Below are positions 27,995-35,982 of a stretch of 64,000 bases of DNA, piece after piece (the first letter of the stretch is position 1; each line of letters starts with the position of its first letter). A model generated the notes under the pieces. It had not been told where the DNA came from and searched no databases. It saw nothing but the letters and a program-made list of their open reading frames with translations. A program made the translations under genes and the position numbers. Source of the DNA: DATHRK01 sp035465395 (GTDB lineage Bacteria; Gemmatimonadota; Gemmatimonadetes; Longimicrobiales; RSA9); NCBI GenBank assembly GCA_035465395.1, contig DATHRK010000102.1, positions 1-64,000 of the forward strand, given 5' to 3'.

Positions 27995-29997
27995 CGCGAG
28001 GGCTCCGCGATGACCGTCACGATCCGGCCGGGGCCGACCGGGACGTCCGCCAGGGGCCGCGTCTCGCGCACCACGCCCTCGCCCTCCACGACGACGCCCA
28101 GCCCCAGTCCGTGCAGGCGGCGGGCCGCGTCCCGCACCGGCAGCCCGCTCACGTCCGGGACCGGCACCAGCACTCCCGACTCGCCCGGGGCCGGCCGGGG
28201 GCCGTCCAGCGCGAGGACGAACGGCCCCGCGTTCCGAGCAGGCGACGATGCTCCCACCGCCGGGGCGCTGGACACCAGGCGGACGCCGTCCGCCGACCAC
28301 GCGTCCGTGGGGCGGGCCAGGGGTCGCCGGTCGATCGGCGCCGCCCGCGCGGCGAGCAGCGCGGCGAGGGTCTCGCGCGAGACCGGGGCGGCGGTGGCCC
28401 CGCCGTAGTAGGCCCCGCCGGTCGGCTCGTCCAGCTTCACCAGGATCACGAGCTGCGGATCGACCGCCGGAAAGAAGCCGACGAACGTCGCCGTGTAGGC
28501 GCCGGTGCGATAGACGCCGCCCGCGGTCCGGCGCGCCGTGCCCGTCTTGCCGGCCACGGTGAACTCGCCGAGCGACGCACGCTTCCCGGTCCCGTCGCGG
28601 ACGACGTCGGCGAGCGCCTCGCCGATCTGGCCCGCGACGCCTTCGGAGACGACCCTGCGGAGCCGGTTGCGCTCGACCGAGCGCACCGCGCGGCCGTCGG
28701 TGCGGCGCACCTCGCGCAGCAGGCGCGGCTCCACGAGGGTGCCGCCGTTCGCCAGCGCGGCGTACCCCATGGCGAGCTGCAGCGGCGTGACGGCGACCTC
28801 GTAGCCCATCGCCAGACTGGCGCGCGTGTAGGCGGACCAGCGGCCGGGGCGCCGCAGGGTTCCCGACGCCTCGGACGGGTACGGCACGCCGGTGGGCGAG
28901 CCCAGCCCGAACCCACGGAGGCCGTCGTACTGCTGCGCCGGCTCGAGCAGGTCCGACAGCTTCGCCATCGCGATGTTGGACGAGTAGCGCAGCGCGTCGT
29001 GGACGGTCAGCCAGCCGTACCCGTGCACGTCGCGGATGGTGCGGCCGCGCGCCGTGTACACGCCGTGCTCGGCGAACACGCTGTCGTCCATCGCCGCGCG
29101 CCGGTTCTCGAGCAGCGCGGCCACCGTGAATGGCTTCAGCGTGGAGCCGGGCTCATACGGGTCGGTCACGCCGGTCCAGTGGCGATTGCCGTCGCGCTGG
29201 CGGCTCGCGGCCGCAAGGATGTCCCCGTTCCAGGGGTCGATCAGCAGGAGGTCGCCGCCGCTGGCGTTGTTGTCCCGCACCGCGTCTCGCAGCGCCTCGT
29301 GCGCGATCTCCTGCAGGTCGACGTCGATCGTCAGGACGACGTCGTTCCCGGCCACCGGCTCCGCGACGCGCAGCTCCACCCCGGGGATCGGTCTACCGGT
29401 CGCGTCCCTTCGTACCACCGCGGACCCCTCCTGTCCGCGCAGGAGCGTATCCAGCTCCTGCTCCACGCCCCCGAGCGGGCGCCCGTCGCCGGAGAGGCGA
29501 CCCAGAACCTCGAGCCCGAGCTCGCCGTGCGGATGGAACCGCTCCAGCACGCGCTCGAAGTAGACGCCCCGCACGTCGGCGAGGCGCTCCCGCACGGGGG
29601 CGCCGTAGCGATTGGGCAGAACGACCCAGCTTCGCTTGGGGTCCACGGCGCGACGCGCGCGCCGCCGGTCGATACCCAAGGCCTCCACCAGGGCATCGGC
29701 CGTCCCGTCGGGATCCCGCAGCTCGCGAGGAGCCACGGAGATGCGAAAGGCTTCCTGGCTGACGGCGAGAGGCACGCCCTCGCGGTCGTAGATGGTTCCA
29801 CGCGGCGCGGGCAGGGCCCGGCGCGCGGCATGCTGTCCCTCGGCCCGCGATTGCCAATCCGCCGTCTGCACCGCCTGCAGCTGGACGACCCGCGCGGCGA
29901 TCAGGAGTCCGCCTCCGAGCAGCGCGGCGAGGAGCGTGATGCGTCGTAGTCGGCCCACCGGCGCCGCGTCCGAGCCACCCCGCCGCGCGCGGCTCAC
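27991..29997 (-). CDS. ftsI: Septal transpeptidase FtsI/PBP with C-terminal PASTA domain
   Basis: 668 aa class B penicillin-binding protein that cross-links septal peptidoglycan. A short cytoplasmic tail and one transmembrane helix (about 20-40) precede the pedestal domain (RGTIYDREGVPLA near 66). The transpeptidase domain has SxxK in PGSTLKPF (Ser about 285), SxN in YSSNIAM and KTG in VAGKTGTAR. A PASTA domain closes the protein (about 605-668: VPDVSGLPVRDAARRLHGLG). The PASTA ending is typical of SpoVD-like proteins and several phyla, not of E. coli FtsI. GTG start overlaps the ftsL stop (GTGA). Confidence 0.95.
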   Translation of the reverse strand: MSRARRGGSDAAPVGRLRRITLLAALLGGGLLIAARVVQLQAVQTADWQSRAEGQHAARRALPAPRGTIYDREGVPLAVSQEAFRISVAPRELRDPDGTADALVEALGIDRRRARRAVDPKRSWVVLPNRYGAPVRERLADVRGVYFERVLERFHPHGELGLEVLGRLSGDGRPLGGVEQELDTLLRGQEGSAVVRRDATGRPIPGVELRVAEPVAGNDVVLTIDVDLQEIAHEALRDAVRDNNASGGDLLLIDPWNGDILAAASRQRDGNRHWTGVTDPYEPGSTLKPFTVAALLENRRAAMDDSVFAEHGVYTARGRTIRDVHGYGWLTVHDALRYSSNIAMAKLSDLLEPAQQYDGLRGFGLGSPTGVPYPSEASGTLRRPGRWSAYTRASLAMGYEVAVTPLQLAMGYAALANGGTLVEPRLLREVRRTDGRAVRSVERNRLRRVVSEGVAGQIGEALADVVRDGTGKRASLGEFTVAGKTGTARRTAGGVYRTGAYTATFVGFFPAVDPQLVILVKLDEPTGGAYYGGATAAPVSRETLAALLAARAAPIDRRPLARPTDAWSADGVRLVSSAPAVGASSPARNAGPFVLALDGPRPAPGESGVLVPVPDVSGLPVRDAARRLHGLGLGVVVEGEGVVRETRPLADVPVGPGRIVTVIAEPSR

Positions 29998-30332
29998 TCG
30001 CCCTCCCCGAAGGTCGAGCCCGGTGGGTCGGAGTCGATCTGCAGTAGGACGAGCTCGTCGGATCCGGTCGGCACGTGCAGGCCCAGATGCGCCCGCGCGA
30101 AGGGCTCCACCCGGCCGCGGCTCTCCAGGTACTGGATCTTCCGGGCCAGCTCGAAGTGCTCACCTTTCGCCAGGGCCAGCCCGCGCCGGACCTCCTCCAG
30201 GGCGCGCAGCGACTCGAGTGCCCGGCTCTGACGCCACACCACGAGGCTCAGCGCCGCCAGCAGAGCCGCGAAGCCCAGCGCGATGCCCAGGCTCCCCAAT
30301 CCGCGCCGCCGCGCGGGATCGGGCCGCGTCAC
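29994..30332 (-). CDS. ftsL: FtsL-like divisome protein
   Basis: 112 aa bitopic protein: basic cytoplasmic tail (1-18), one transmembrane helix (about 22-42, LGIALGFAALLAALSLVVW) and a coiled-coil periplasmic part (about 45-85, rich in Leu/Glu/Arg). It would pair with FtsB/DivIC and FtsQ. Sequence identity is low, so the call rests on size, topology and its fixed place between rsmH and ftsI. GTG start overlaps the rsmH stop as GTGA; the large open frame upstream is a shadow of rsmH. Confidence 0.82.
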   Translation of the reverse strand: MTRPDPARRRGLGSLGIALGFAALLAALSLVVWRQSRALESLRALEEVRRGLALAKGEHFELARKIQYLESRGRVEPFARAHLGLHVPTGSDELVLLQIDSDPPGSTFGEGE

Positions 30333-31258
30333 GCGGCCTTGCGCCAGGCGCGCAGACGCGCGCTTCGCGATCGCGGGTTGGCGGCGACCTCGGCCGGTTC
30401 GGGCCGGATCGGCTTGCGGGTCAGCACGTCTCCGAGCCGTCGGCCTCGGCACGCACACACGGGCAACGCCGGCGGGCAGACGCAGTCGCGGCTCCACTCG
30501 CGGAACGAGTGCTTCACCGCGCGGTCCTCGAGGGAGTGGTACGACAGGACGGCCAGGATGCCGCCCGGCGCGAGCGCATCGCGCAGCTTCGGTAGCGCCC
30601 GCTCGAGCCGCTCGAGCTCGCCGTTGACGGCGATGCGGAGGGCCTGGAAGATGCGCGCCTTGTCGGCGGGCTTCATCGTCGGGCCGAGCGCGGCGCGCGC
30701 GGCACCCACGAGGTCGTCGCTCGTGGCGAAGGATCGGTTGGCCCGGCGGCGGACGATCTCCGCCGCGAGCCTGCGCGCGCGCGGTTCCTCCGCGTACGCG
30801 TGAAAAAGATCGGCCAGGGCGCCCTCGGACCATCCGTTGAGCACGTCCGCTCCGGTCGGACCGTGCTGCTCCTCCCCACCCATCCTCATATCCAAGGGCG
30901 CGCCTGGCTCGAACGTGAATCCGCGGCCGGCGTCGTCCAGCTGCCTCGACGAGACGCCGAGGTCCAACAGCGCCCCGGCGAGCGGGACGTCGATCGCTTC
31001 GGCTGCGACGTCGAACTCGGAGCGTCGCACCTCGGCGCGGGGCCCGAAGCGGTCCAGACGCCGCCTCGCCTCCTCTACAGCAGCGGGATCCCGGTCCACC
31101 CCCATCACCCTCGCCTCCGCTCCGCGCTCGAGGATCGCCTCCGCGTGCCCACCGCCGCCCGCGGTCCCATCGAAGAACACCCCGCCCCGTTCGGGGACCA
31201 GCACCTCGAGGACTTCGCGCACCATCACCGGCGCGTGGAAGCCCCCGCCCGGGATCAC
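30329..31258 (-). CDS. rsmH: 16S rRNA (cytosine-1402 N4) methyltransferase RsmH
   Basis: 309 aa SAM-dependent enzyme (MraW) modifying C1402 in the ribosomal P site. SAM-binding motif DGTAGGGGHAEAIL is near 30; LLDLGVSSRQLD, a hallmark of the family, is near 105; VLSYHSLEDRAVKHSFRE is near 245; the C-terminal basic segment has LTRKPIRP. GTG at 31258 overlaps the mraZ stop (GTGA), which decides the start over the longer open frame. A cysteine-rich insert (CVCPPALPVCACRG) sits in the C-terminal part, as often in this family. Confidence 0.97.
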   Translation of the reverse strand: MIPGGGFHAPVMVREVLEVLVPERGGVFFDGTAGGGGHAEAILERGAEARVMGVDRDPAAVEEARRRLDRFGPRAEVRRSEFDVAAEAIDVPLAGALLDLGVSSRQLDDAGRGFTFEPGAPLDMRMGGEEQHGPTGADVLNGWSEGALADLFHAYAEEPRARRLAAEIVRRRANRSFATSDDLVGAARAALGPTMKPADKARIFQALRIAVNGELERLERALPKLRDALAPGGILAVLSYHSLEDRAVKHSFREWSRDCVCPPALPVCACRGRRLGDVLTRKPIRPEPAEVAANPRSRSARLRAWRKAA

Positions 31259-31686
31259 AGGAAGATCTGCGGCGTGAACTCGCCGAAGTCTCCTGCCTCC
31301 TTTTGCACCGCGCGCTCGAACGCGGCGGGGTTCCAAAGCTCGATGCGGTCGATGGCCCCGATCAGCTGCACCTGCCCGTCGAGACCCGCGGCCTCCTGCA
31401 GGCGGGACGGAATGAGGATCCGTCCCTGGCTGTCGGGGGTGACCTCGACCGCGTTCGCCATCTTGTTGAGGACCCACATGCGCGTGTCCGGCTTCCGCCG
31501 CACCAACTCGCGCAGCCGTTCCTCCACCTCGCTCCAGGTCGTCTCCGGAAAGAGCGTGAGGGCCGGGCCGTTCACCTGCGCCAGGACGAACCGCGGTTCC
31601 CTCGTGCCTCGACGGAACACGGCAGGCATGCTCACGCGACCTTTCTCGTCGAGCGAGTGCACGAATGAGCCGAGATAGCTCACCAT
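31255..31686 (-). CDS. mraZ: Transcriptional regulator MraZ
   Basis: 143 aa DNA-binding protein of the MraZ/AbrB fold, autorepressor of the dcw operon. Two repeats are visible, each with the DxxGR signature: LDEKGRVSMPAVFRR (about 11-25) and PDSQGRILIPSRLQE (about 90-105). I start at the ATG at 31686 (MVSYLGSF); an ATG at 31713 adds nine residues. Starts further up (31797) fall upstream of the predicted transcription start and inside the operator. No strong Shine-Dalgarno is visible at either. First gene of the operon. Confidence 0.93.
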   Translation of the reverse strand: MVSYLGSFVHSLDEKGRVSMPAVFRRGTREPRFVLAQVNGPALTLFPETTWSEVEERLRELVRRKPDTRMWVLNKMANAVEVTPDSQGRILIPSRLQEAAGLDGQVQLIGAIDRIELWNPAAFERAVQKEAGDFGEFTPQIFL

Positions 31687-31758
31687 GCGGCTGCCGTGGT
31701 CTGCGTCGTCCATGCGGTCTCGATGTTGGGGGAGCCGGCGGGCATTCGTGCCAGGATT

Positions 31759-31783
31759 CCCCATAATCCCCCACTTCTCCCCA
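31759..31783 (-). promoter_or_regulatory. MraZ operator: three TGGGG boxes at 10-bp pitch
   Basis: On the minus strand TGGGG occurs at 31779-31783, 31769-31773 and 31759-31763, an exact TGGGG-N5 triple repeat. Established MraZ sites in E. coli and Mycoplasma are TGGGN repeats separated by 5 nt. The array lies about 6-30 bp downstream of the predicted transcription start and 73 bp upstream of the mraZ ATG. A fourth box overlaps the -10 (31792-31796) with a 13-bp offset. Confidence 0.85.
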
Positions 31784-31795
31784 CTCGGCCGCCCC

Positions 31796-31824
31796 ATAGT
31801 ACCCCGCGCCCCCCACTACGTCAA
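31796..31824 (-). promoter_or_regulatory. Promoter of the dcw operon
   Basis: TTGACG (31819-31824), exactly 17 bp, TACTAT (31796-31801) on the minus strand. Both hexamers are 5/6 and 4/6 to sigma70 consensus, and the spacer is ideal. Start would be near 31789, giving a leader of about 100 nt that contains the MraZ boxes. Confidence 0.75.
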
Positions 31825-31964
31825 GCCTTTCTCCCACATCGTCCCGACGGCCCGGAAACGGCACCGCCAGCGGCCGGTTCGCCCTCGCAGGAGGGGCCCC
31901 TCGTGGCACCCTCGACTCGCCCACTCGCCGGGCTCCAGGCCGACGACGGGTCAACCGGATGTGC

Positions 31965-31994
31965 GAAGGGCGCCCCCGCTCGGGGACGCCCTTC
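31965..31994. terminator. GC-rich hairpin in the mraZ-TPR gap
   Basis: Outer arms GAAGGGCG / CGCCCTTC and inner arms CCCCG / CGGGG with a 2-nt tip. No U-run follows on either strand. It may stop or process transcripts of the TPR gene before the dcw promoter. From 31825 to 32145 I see no gene; the two hairpins are its only clear structure. Confidence 0.35.
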
Positions 31995-32060
31995 ACGACG
32001 TTGGAATCACCACCGCCCGCCGGTAACCTCAGGGCGCAGGCCGTACGCGCCGGAACGCGA

Positions 32061-32091
32061 CGAGGGGGGCGCCGCACGGGCGCCCCCCTCG
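32061..32091 (-). terminator. Strong hairpin after the TPR gene
   Basis: Perfect 13-bp stem CGAGGGGGGCGCC / GGCGCCCCCCTCG with a 5-nt loop, starting 54 nt downstream of the TPR gene stop. It is followed by TCGCGTTCC on the minus strand, not a proper U-tract. The most likely 3' end signal of that gene. Confidence 0.55.
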
Positions 32092-32145
32092 AAATGTCCA
32101 GCGATCCCCCGGCGCGTGGCGTGGCCACCGCCGGGTGTGGCGGCG

Positions 32146-33900
32146 TCAGCGACCCCGCCGGATGACCGCCTCCTGAATGTCGATGTACTGGTCCGTCGCG
32201 CTCCGCAGGTTCGCCAGGTTGGCGGCCTGTTCCTGATACGCGCCGGCGTTCCCGAGGTACTGCTTCGCCCGCTGGAACAGCGGCAGCGCGCGGCGCGCGG
32301 TCGCGGCGGTCTCACCGTCCTGCGTCGCGATGCCCCACTGCAGCAGCGAGTAGCCGGCGAAGAAGCTGATCTGCGCGCGGAAGGGCGCGGACTCGGCGAG
32401 CTGCAGCGCCTCCTCCAGGGCCGGCACCGCGGCGCTCCAGTTCTTGGCCTGGTACGGACCGTTGATCGCGCTCGCGAAGAGCAGGCGCGCTGCCTCGTCG
32501 CCGCCAATGCTGCCGTCGGCGATCGCCCGCTCGAGGTACTGCCGCGCGTCGTCCATGCGCTTCTCGGCGACCAGCCACGACGCGATCAGGCCGTCGTAGT
32601 TGGCGCCCGCGGGGTCCTTTTCCTTGGCCAGGAGCAGCGTCTCGATGGCGCGATCCAGGTCGCCGTTGGTCCGCTGCAGGCTGGCCACCTGTCGCAGGAC
32701 CGTCGGGTCGTCCGGATAGAGCGCGATCGCGACCTCGCCGATCTCCGTGGCGCGCGGCCCCTGCCCCACCTTGGGCAGCGCGATCATCATGTTCTTCAGC
32801 AGGGTGACGTCCGCCGAATCGGGATTCTCGGCGTACACCGGCTCGTAGGCGTCGGCGGCGGTCTGGTAGAGCTCGAGGGCGAGGGCCGAATCGGGCATCT
32901 CCTGCGTCTCCAGCTGCTGCGCCTGGGCGACGGAGAAGTGCCCGATGTAGAGCTTCAGCGTCGCGTCCTCGGGCGCGTGCTCCACGCCTTCCTGCGCGAG
33001 CGCCAGCGCGGCCGCCGGATCGCCGTTGTTCATCAGGTCCAGCGCGACGCGGATGCGGATGTCGGTGTTCGTCGGGTCCAGCTCCAGCATGTGACGGTAG
33101 TAGCCCAGCGCCATCTCGCTCTCGCCGAGGAGCGTGGCCGCGTACCCGGCGCTCTGCAACGCCCCTTCGTGCACGGGGTTCTGCTCGAGGACGGCGTCGA
33201 AGTCGGCGAGGGCTTCGCGCAGACGGGCGTTCCTGGCGGCCGAGTCGCCGTTGGTCCCGTCCATGCCCTCGGCCATGCCGAGCTTGGCACGGCCGCGGGC
33301 GTACAGGGCGCTGACCATGGTCGGGTTGATCGACAGCGCGGACTCGCAGGTCTCCAGCGCCCGCTCCCACTGCTGGCTGCCGACGTACTCCACGCATATG
33401 GAGGCCCTGCGCAGCTGCTGCACGTAGTTCTGGAAAGCCATGTGGATCCGGGACGCCGCTTCGTCGTCGTCCGAGCTACTGAATTGCGGCACGGCGAACG
33501 GGTCGCCGCTTCGCGCGCCCTGGAAGCTGGCGTCGACGGTGCGGCTGTTCCCGGCCTTGCTGTACTGGCCGCAGAAGATGATCTCGACGTTCATCTGGAC
33601 GGCGAGCTGCCGCCACTGGATGCACCCCATGTCATCCTCGTCGAGACCGTATTTCCGCAGCGCGTCGCGGACCTCGCGCGACTCGACCGAGACGTGCGTG
33701 TCCATGTCGTCGATCAGGTCGCGAAGCTTGTCGGCGACGTCTTCGCCGAAGTCGTCGTCCGCCCCCGCCGCCGGCTCCATGTTGGGGATCAGCACCTTGA
33801 ACCGGCCCTGGGCCTGGACGGGCAAGACAAGGACGAATGCCGCCACGAGCGTCAGGCACGGGACGAGCGCTGTGGCGCGCTTGAGGGCGTCCGGGATCAT
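32146..33900 (-). CDS. Exported TPR protein with CsgG/TolB-like N-terminal domain
   Basis: 584 aa. A signal peptide (about 1-28, ending PVQAQ) is followed by an alpha/beta domain (about 29-125: FKVLIPNMEPAAG, FGEDVADKLRDLIDD, VNVEIIFCGQY) that looks like the nucleotide-free CsgG/TolB N-terminal fold. Then come about ten TPR-type helical repeats (about 150-570), for example WERALETCESALSINP and MALGYYRHMLELDPT. Probably a periplasmic scaffold. The ATG at 33900 has GGAG 10 nt upstream and directly begins the signal peptide; ATGs at 33930 and 33948 give implausible charged N-termini. Function unknown; divergent from the DUF4105 gene. Confidence 0.72.
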   Translation of the reverse strand: MIPDALKRATALVPCLTLVAAFVLVLPVQAQGRFKVLIPNMEPAAGADDDFGEDVADKLRDLIDDMDTHVSVESREVRDALRKYGLDEDDMGCIQWRQLAVQMNVEIIFCGQYSKAGNSRTVDASFQGARSGDPFAVPQFSSSDDDEAASRIHMAFQNYVQQLRRASICVEYVGSQQWERALETCESALSINPTMVSALYARGRAKLGMAEGMDGTNGDSAARNARLREALADFDAVLEQNPVHEGALQSAGYAATLLGESEMALGYYRHMLELDPTNTDIRIRVALDLMNNGDPAAALALAQEGVEHAPEDATLKLYIGHFSVAQAQQLETQEMPDSALALELYQTAADAYEPVYAENPDSADVTLLKNMMIALPKVGQGPRATEIGEVAIALYPDDPTVLRQVASLQRTNGDLDRAIETLLLAKEKDPAGANYDGLIASWLVAEKRMDDARQYLERAIADGSIGGDEAARLLFASAINGPYQAKNWSAAVPALEEALQLAESAPFRAQISFFAGYSLLQWGIATQDGETAATARRALPLFQRAKQYLGNAGAYQEQAANLANLRSATDQYIDIQEAVIRRGR

Positions 33901-34274
33901 GGGGTGGTTTCTCCGATCGCGTGTCTTCATCAGTAGCGGTCGCGGCACGAGCCGCGGCGCGCGACGTTCTAGATAACCCGTTTCAGGGCCTTTTGTTCGG
34001 GCCTGCGGGCCAAACCGTCGACATTACCCGGCGGTACTTCTTCCCGCAACCCGATTCGTGCGTGCTCCGACCCATCTTCGAAGCAAGGCGCGGGCCAACC
34101 CCGCGCGCTCGGCCGGCAGGACCGCTCTTTGCCTGGCGATGGCGCGCAAAAGGGGGCCGTACGATATTGTGCTCGCCGCCGTGGCGGTCGCCGCTGCGAC
34201 TCCGCCTGTGCCGTCCAGGCCTCACCCGGAGAACGCTTCTGTCCCATCACAGTGACAGCTCGACCGACGGCGCG
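33901..34274. other. Divergent intergenic region
   Basis: 374 bp between the TPR gene and the DUF4105 gene. It must hold both promoters, but I find no hexamer pair with proper spacing. There is modest local AT enrichment around 33970-34000 and 34160-34175. No RNA gene or repeat is recognisable. Confidence 0.5.
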
Positions 34275-35576
34275 GTGATCGCCCACCGCGCCCATCGCAC
34301 GGGTCGCGCCCACCGCGCCCGCCGGACGCTCGCGGCGCTGGCGATCGGCACCGCCGTCTGCGTCCAGGCCGGCGTGGCGCAGACGCCGCGAGCGCCGGTG
34401 CAGACCCAGGACTCCGTGGGCCCCGGCGTCTATCTGGTGACCTTCGGACCGGGCGAGGCGATCTGGGAGAAGTTCGGACACAACGGCATCTGGATCCGCG
34501 ATCCGGAACTGGGCGTGGACCGGCTCTTCGACTGGGGCCGCTTCTCCTTCGGCGACGGCTTCGTCGGCCGCTTCCTGCAGGGCTACCTGCGCTACTGGAT
34601 GGGATCGGGCCCGGCGTCCGCCTATTTCGACCTCTACGAGCGGGAGGACCGGTCCATCTGGGTGCAGGAGCTGGCGCTGACGGCGGCCGAGCGCCGCTCG
34701 CTGCTGGCTTCCCTGAGCGCGCTGGACACCGACGCCAACCGCTTCTATCGCTACAACTACTATCTGGACAACTGCTCCACGCGCGTGCGCGACGTCCTCG
34801 ATGCCCTGACCGGCGGAGCGCTGGCCGCGCGCCTTCTCGCGGAGCCGGCGGAGGGCACCTACCGCTTTCACACGCAGCGACTCACGGCCGGCAGTGCGCT
34901 GACCAACGCCGGCCTCTTGCTCGCCCTGGGGCCCCGGGTCGACGCGCCCGCGACGGCGTGGGACGAGGCCTTCGTGCCGATGGTGCTCCGCGAGCACGTG
35001 CGAAACGCGGTCATCGCGGGGGCGGCGGGCGCGGAGCGACCGCTGGTCACACGCGAGTGGACGCTCTACGAGGCCCGCCGGCAGCCGCCTCCGGACGCGC
35101 CGCCGAGGCTGCTCCTGCGCCTGGCCGTCATCGGGCTCGGTCTGGCCCTCGTGCTTGTCGTCCTGGGAGCCCGCGCCCAGGGCGGCGGTGCGCGCTTGCC
35201 GCTGGCGCTCGCGGTGGCGGCGTGGTGCGTCGTCGCCGGCGTTCTCGGCACCCTCATCGCGGGACTGTGGTTCGGCACCGAGCACGTGTTCACGTACGGC
35301 AACGAGAACGTGGCGCAGATGAACCCGCTCTCCCTGGGCCTGGCCGTGCTGGGTCCGCTGGCCGTCCTGCGCGGCCGTCAGACGCGCCTGGTGGCCCTGC
35401 TCGCCGCGGCCATCGCCGCGGTGTCGCTGGCCGGATTCGTGCTCCAGGTGCTGCCCGGGCTGGACCAGGTGAACGGCGCCATCGTGGCGCTGTCCTTGCC
35501 CCCGCACCTGGCCACCGCGTGGGCGCTGCGTGGGCCCCAGGCGTACGGCTGGACGGCCCGGCGCGAGGACGGCTAG
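34275..35576 (+). CDS. DUF4105 (Lnb N-terminal-like) membrane protein
   Basis: 433 aa from a GTG at 34275, chosen because it opens directly into a signal peptide (about 1-37, ending GVAQT); the upstream open frame has no proper start. Residues 45-190 are the DUF4105 domain: VTFGPGEAIWEKFGHNGIW and the hallmark YNYYLDNCSTRVRD with an invariant Cys. The domain belongs to a papain/NlpC-like group and is seen in Bifidobacterium lacto-N-biosidase as a periplasmic-type domain. About five transmembrane helices follow (from 265 on). Probably an inner-membrane protein with an extracytoplasmic catalytic-like domain; substrate is unknown. Rhodanese follows 10 nt later. Confidence 0.8.
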   Translation: MIAHRAHRTGRAHRARRTLAALAIGTAVCVQAGVAQTPRAPVQTQDSVGPGVYLVTFGPGEAIWEKFGHNGIWIRDPELGVDRLFDWGRFSFGDGFVGRFLQGYLRYWMGSGPASAYFDLYEREDRSIWVQELALTAAERRSLLASLSALDTDANRFYRYNYYLDNCSTRVRDVLDALTGGALAARLLAEPAEGTYRFHTQRLTAGSALTNAGLLLALGPRVDAPATAWDEAFVPMVLREHVRNAVIAGAAGAERPLVTREWTLYEARRQPPPDAPPRLLLRLAVIGLGLALVLVVLGARAQGGGARLPLALAVAAWCVVAGVLGTLIAGLWFGTEHVFTYGNENVAQMNPLSLGLAVLGPLAVLRGRQTRLVALLAAAIAAVSLAGFVLQVLPGLDQVNGAIVALSLPPHLATAWALRGPQAYGWTARREDG

Positions 35577-35586
35577 CTTTGCCGCC

Positions 35587-35982
35587 ATGACCGCTGACGG
35601 CCACCGGCATTCTCCGGGCTTTCTCGCGCTGGTCGAGGAGGCCCGCGGGGGGATCCGCGAAACCGACCCACACGGCGTGCACACAGACCTTGCCGCCGGT
35701 GAGGACTTCCACCTGATCGACGTCCGCGAGGACCGGGAGTGGAAACGAGGCCGCATTCCTGGAGCGGTGCATATCGGTCGCGGTGTGCTCGAGCGCGACA
35801 TCGAGAAGCGGCTGCCGGACCGCGCGGCTCCGATCGTGCTGTATTGCGGTGGTGGATACCGCTCGGCTCTAGCAGCGGACAGTCTCGCGCGGATGGGCTA
35901 CACGCAGGTCCGATCGATGAACGGCGGCTACCGCGGCTGGACCGGCGCCGGCTACCCGGTGGAAACGGATGACCATGGCTGA
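35587..35982 (+). CDS. Single-domain rhodanese-like protein
   Basis: 131 aa sulfurtransferase-type domain. DVREDREWKRGRIPGAVHI is the typical front motif; the active-site loop is YCGGGYRSA with the catalytic Cys near residue 85. Probably cytoplasmic. The ATG at 35587 follows the DUF4105 stop by 10 nt, and the end overlaps the LON-N gene by 14 nt, so the three genes form an operon. Substrate is not indicated by the sequence. Confidence 0.88.
   Translation: MTADGHRHSPGFLALVEEARGGIRETDPHGVHTDLAAGEDFHLIDVREDREWKRGRIPGAVHIGRGVLERDIEKRLPDRAAPIVLYCGGGYRSALAADSLARMGYTQVRSMNGGYRGWTGAGYPVETDDHG

Noticed and set aside
31687..31797. Longer mraZ start at 31797
   Set aside because: It lies upstream of the predicted transcription start and inside the MraZ operator, and its translation has no homology to MraZ.
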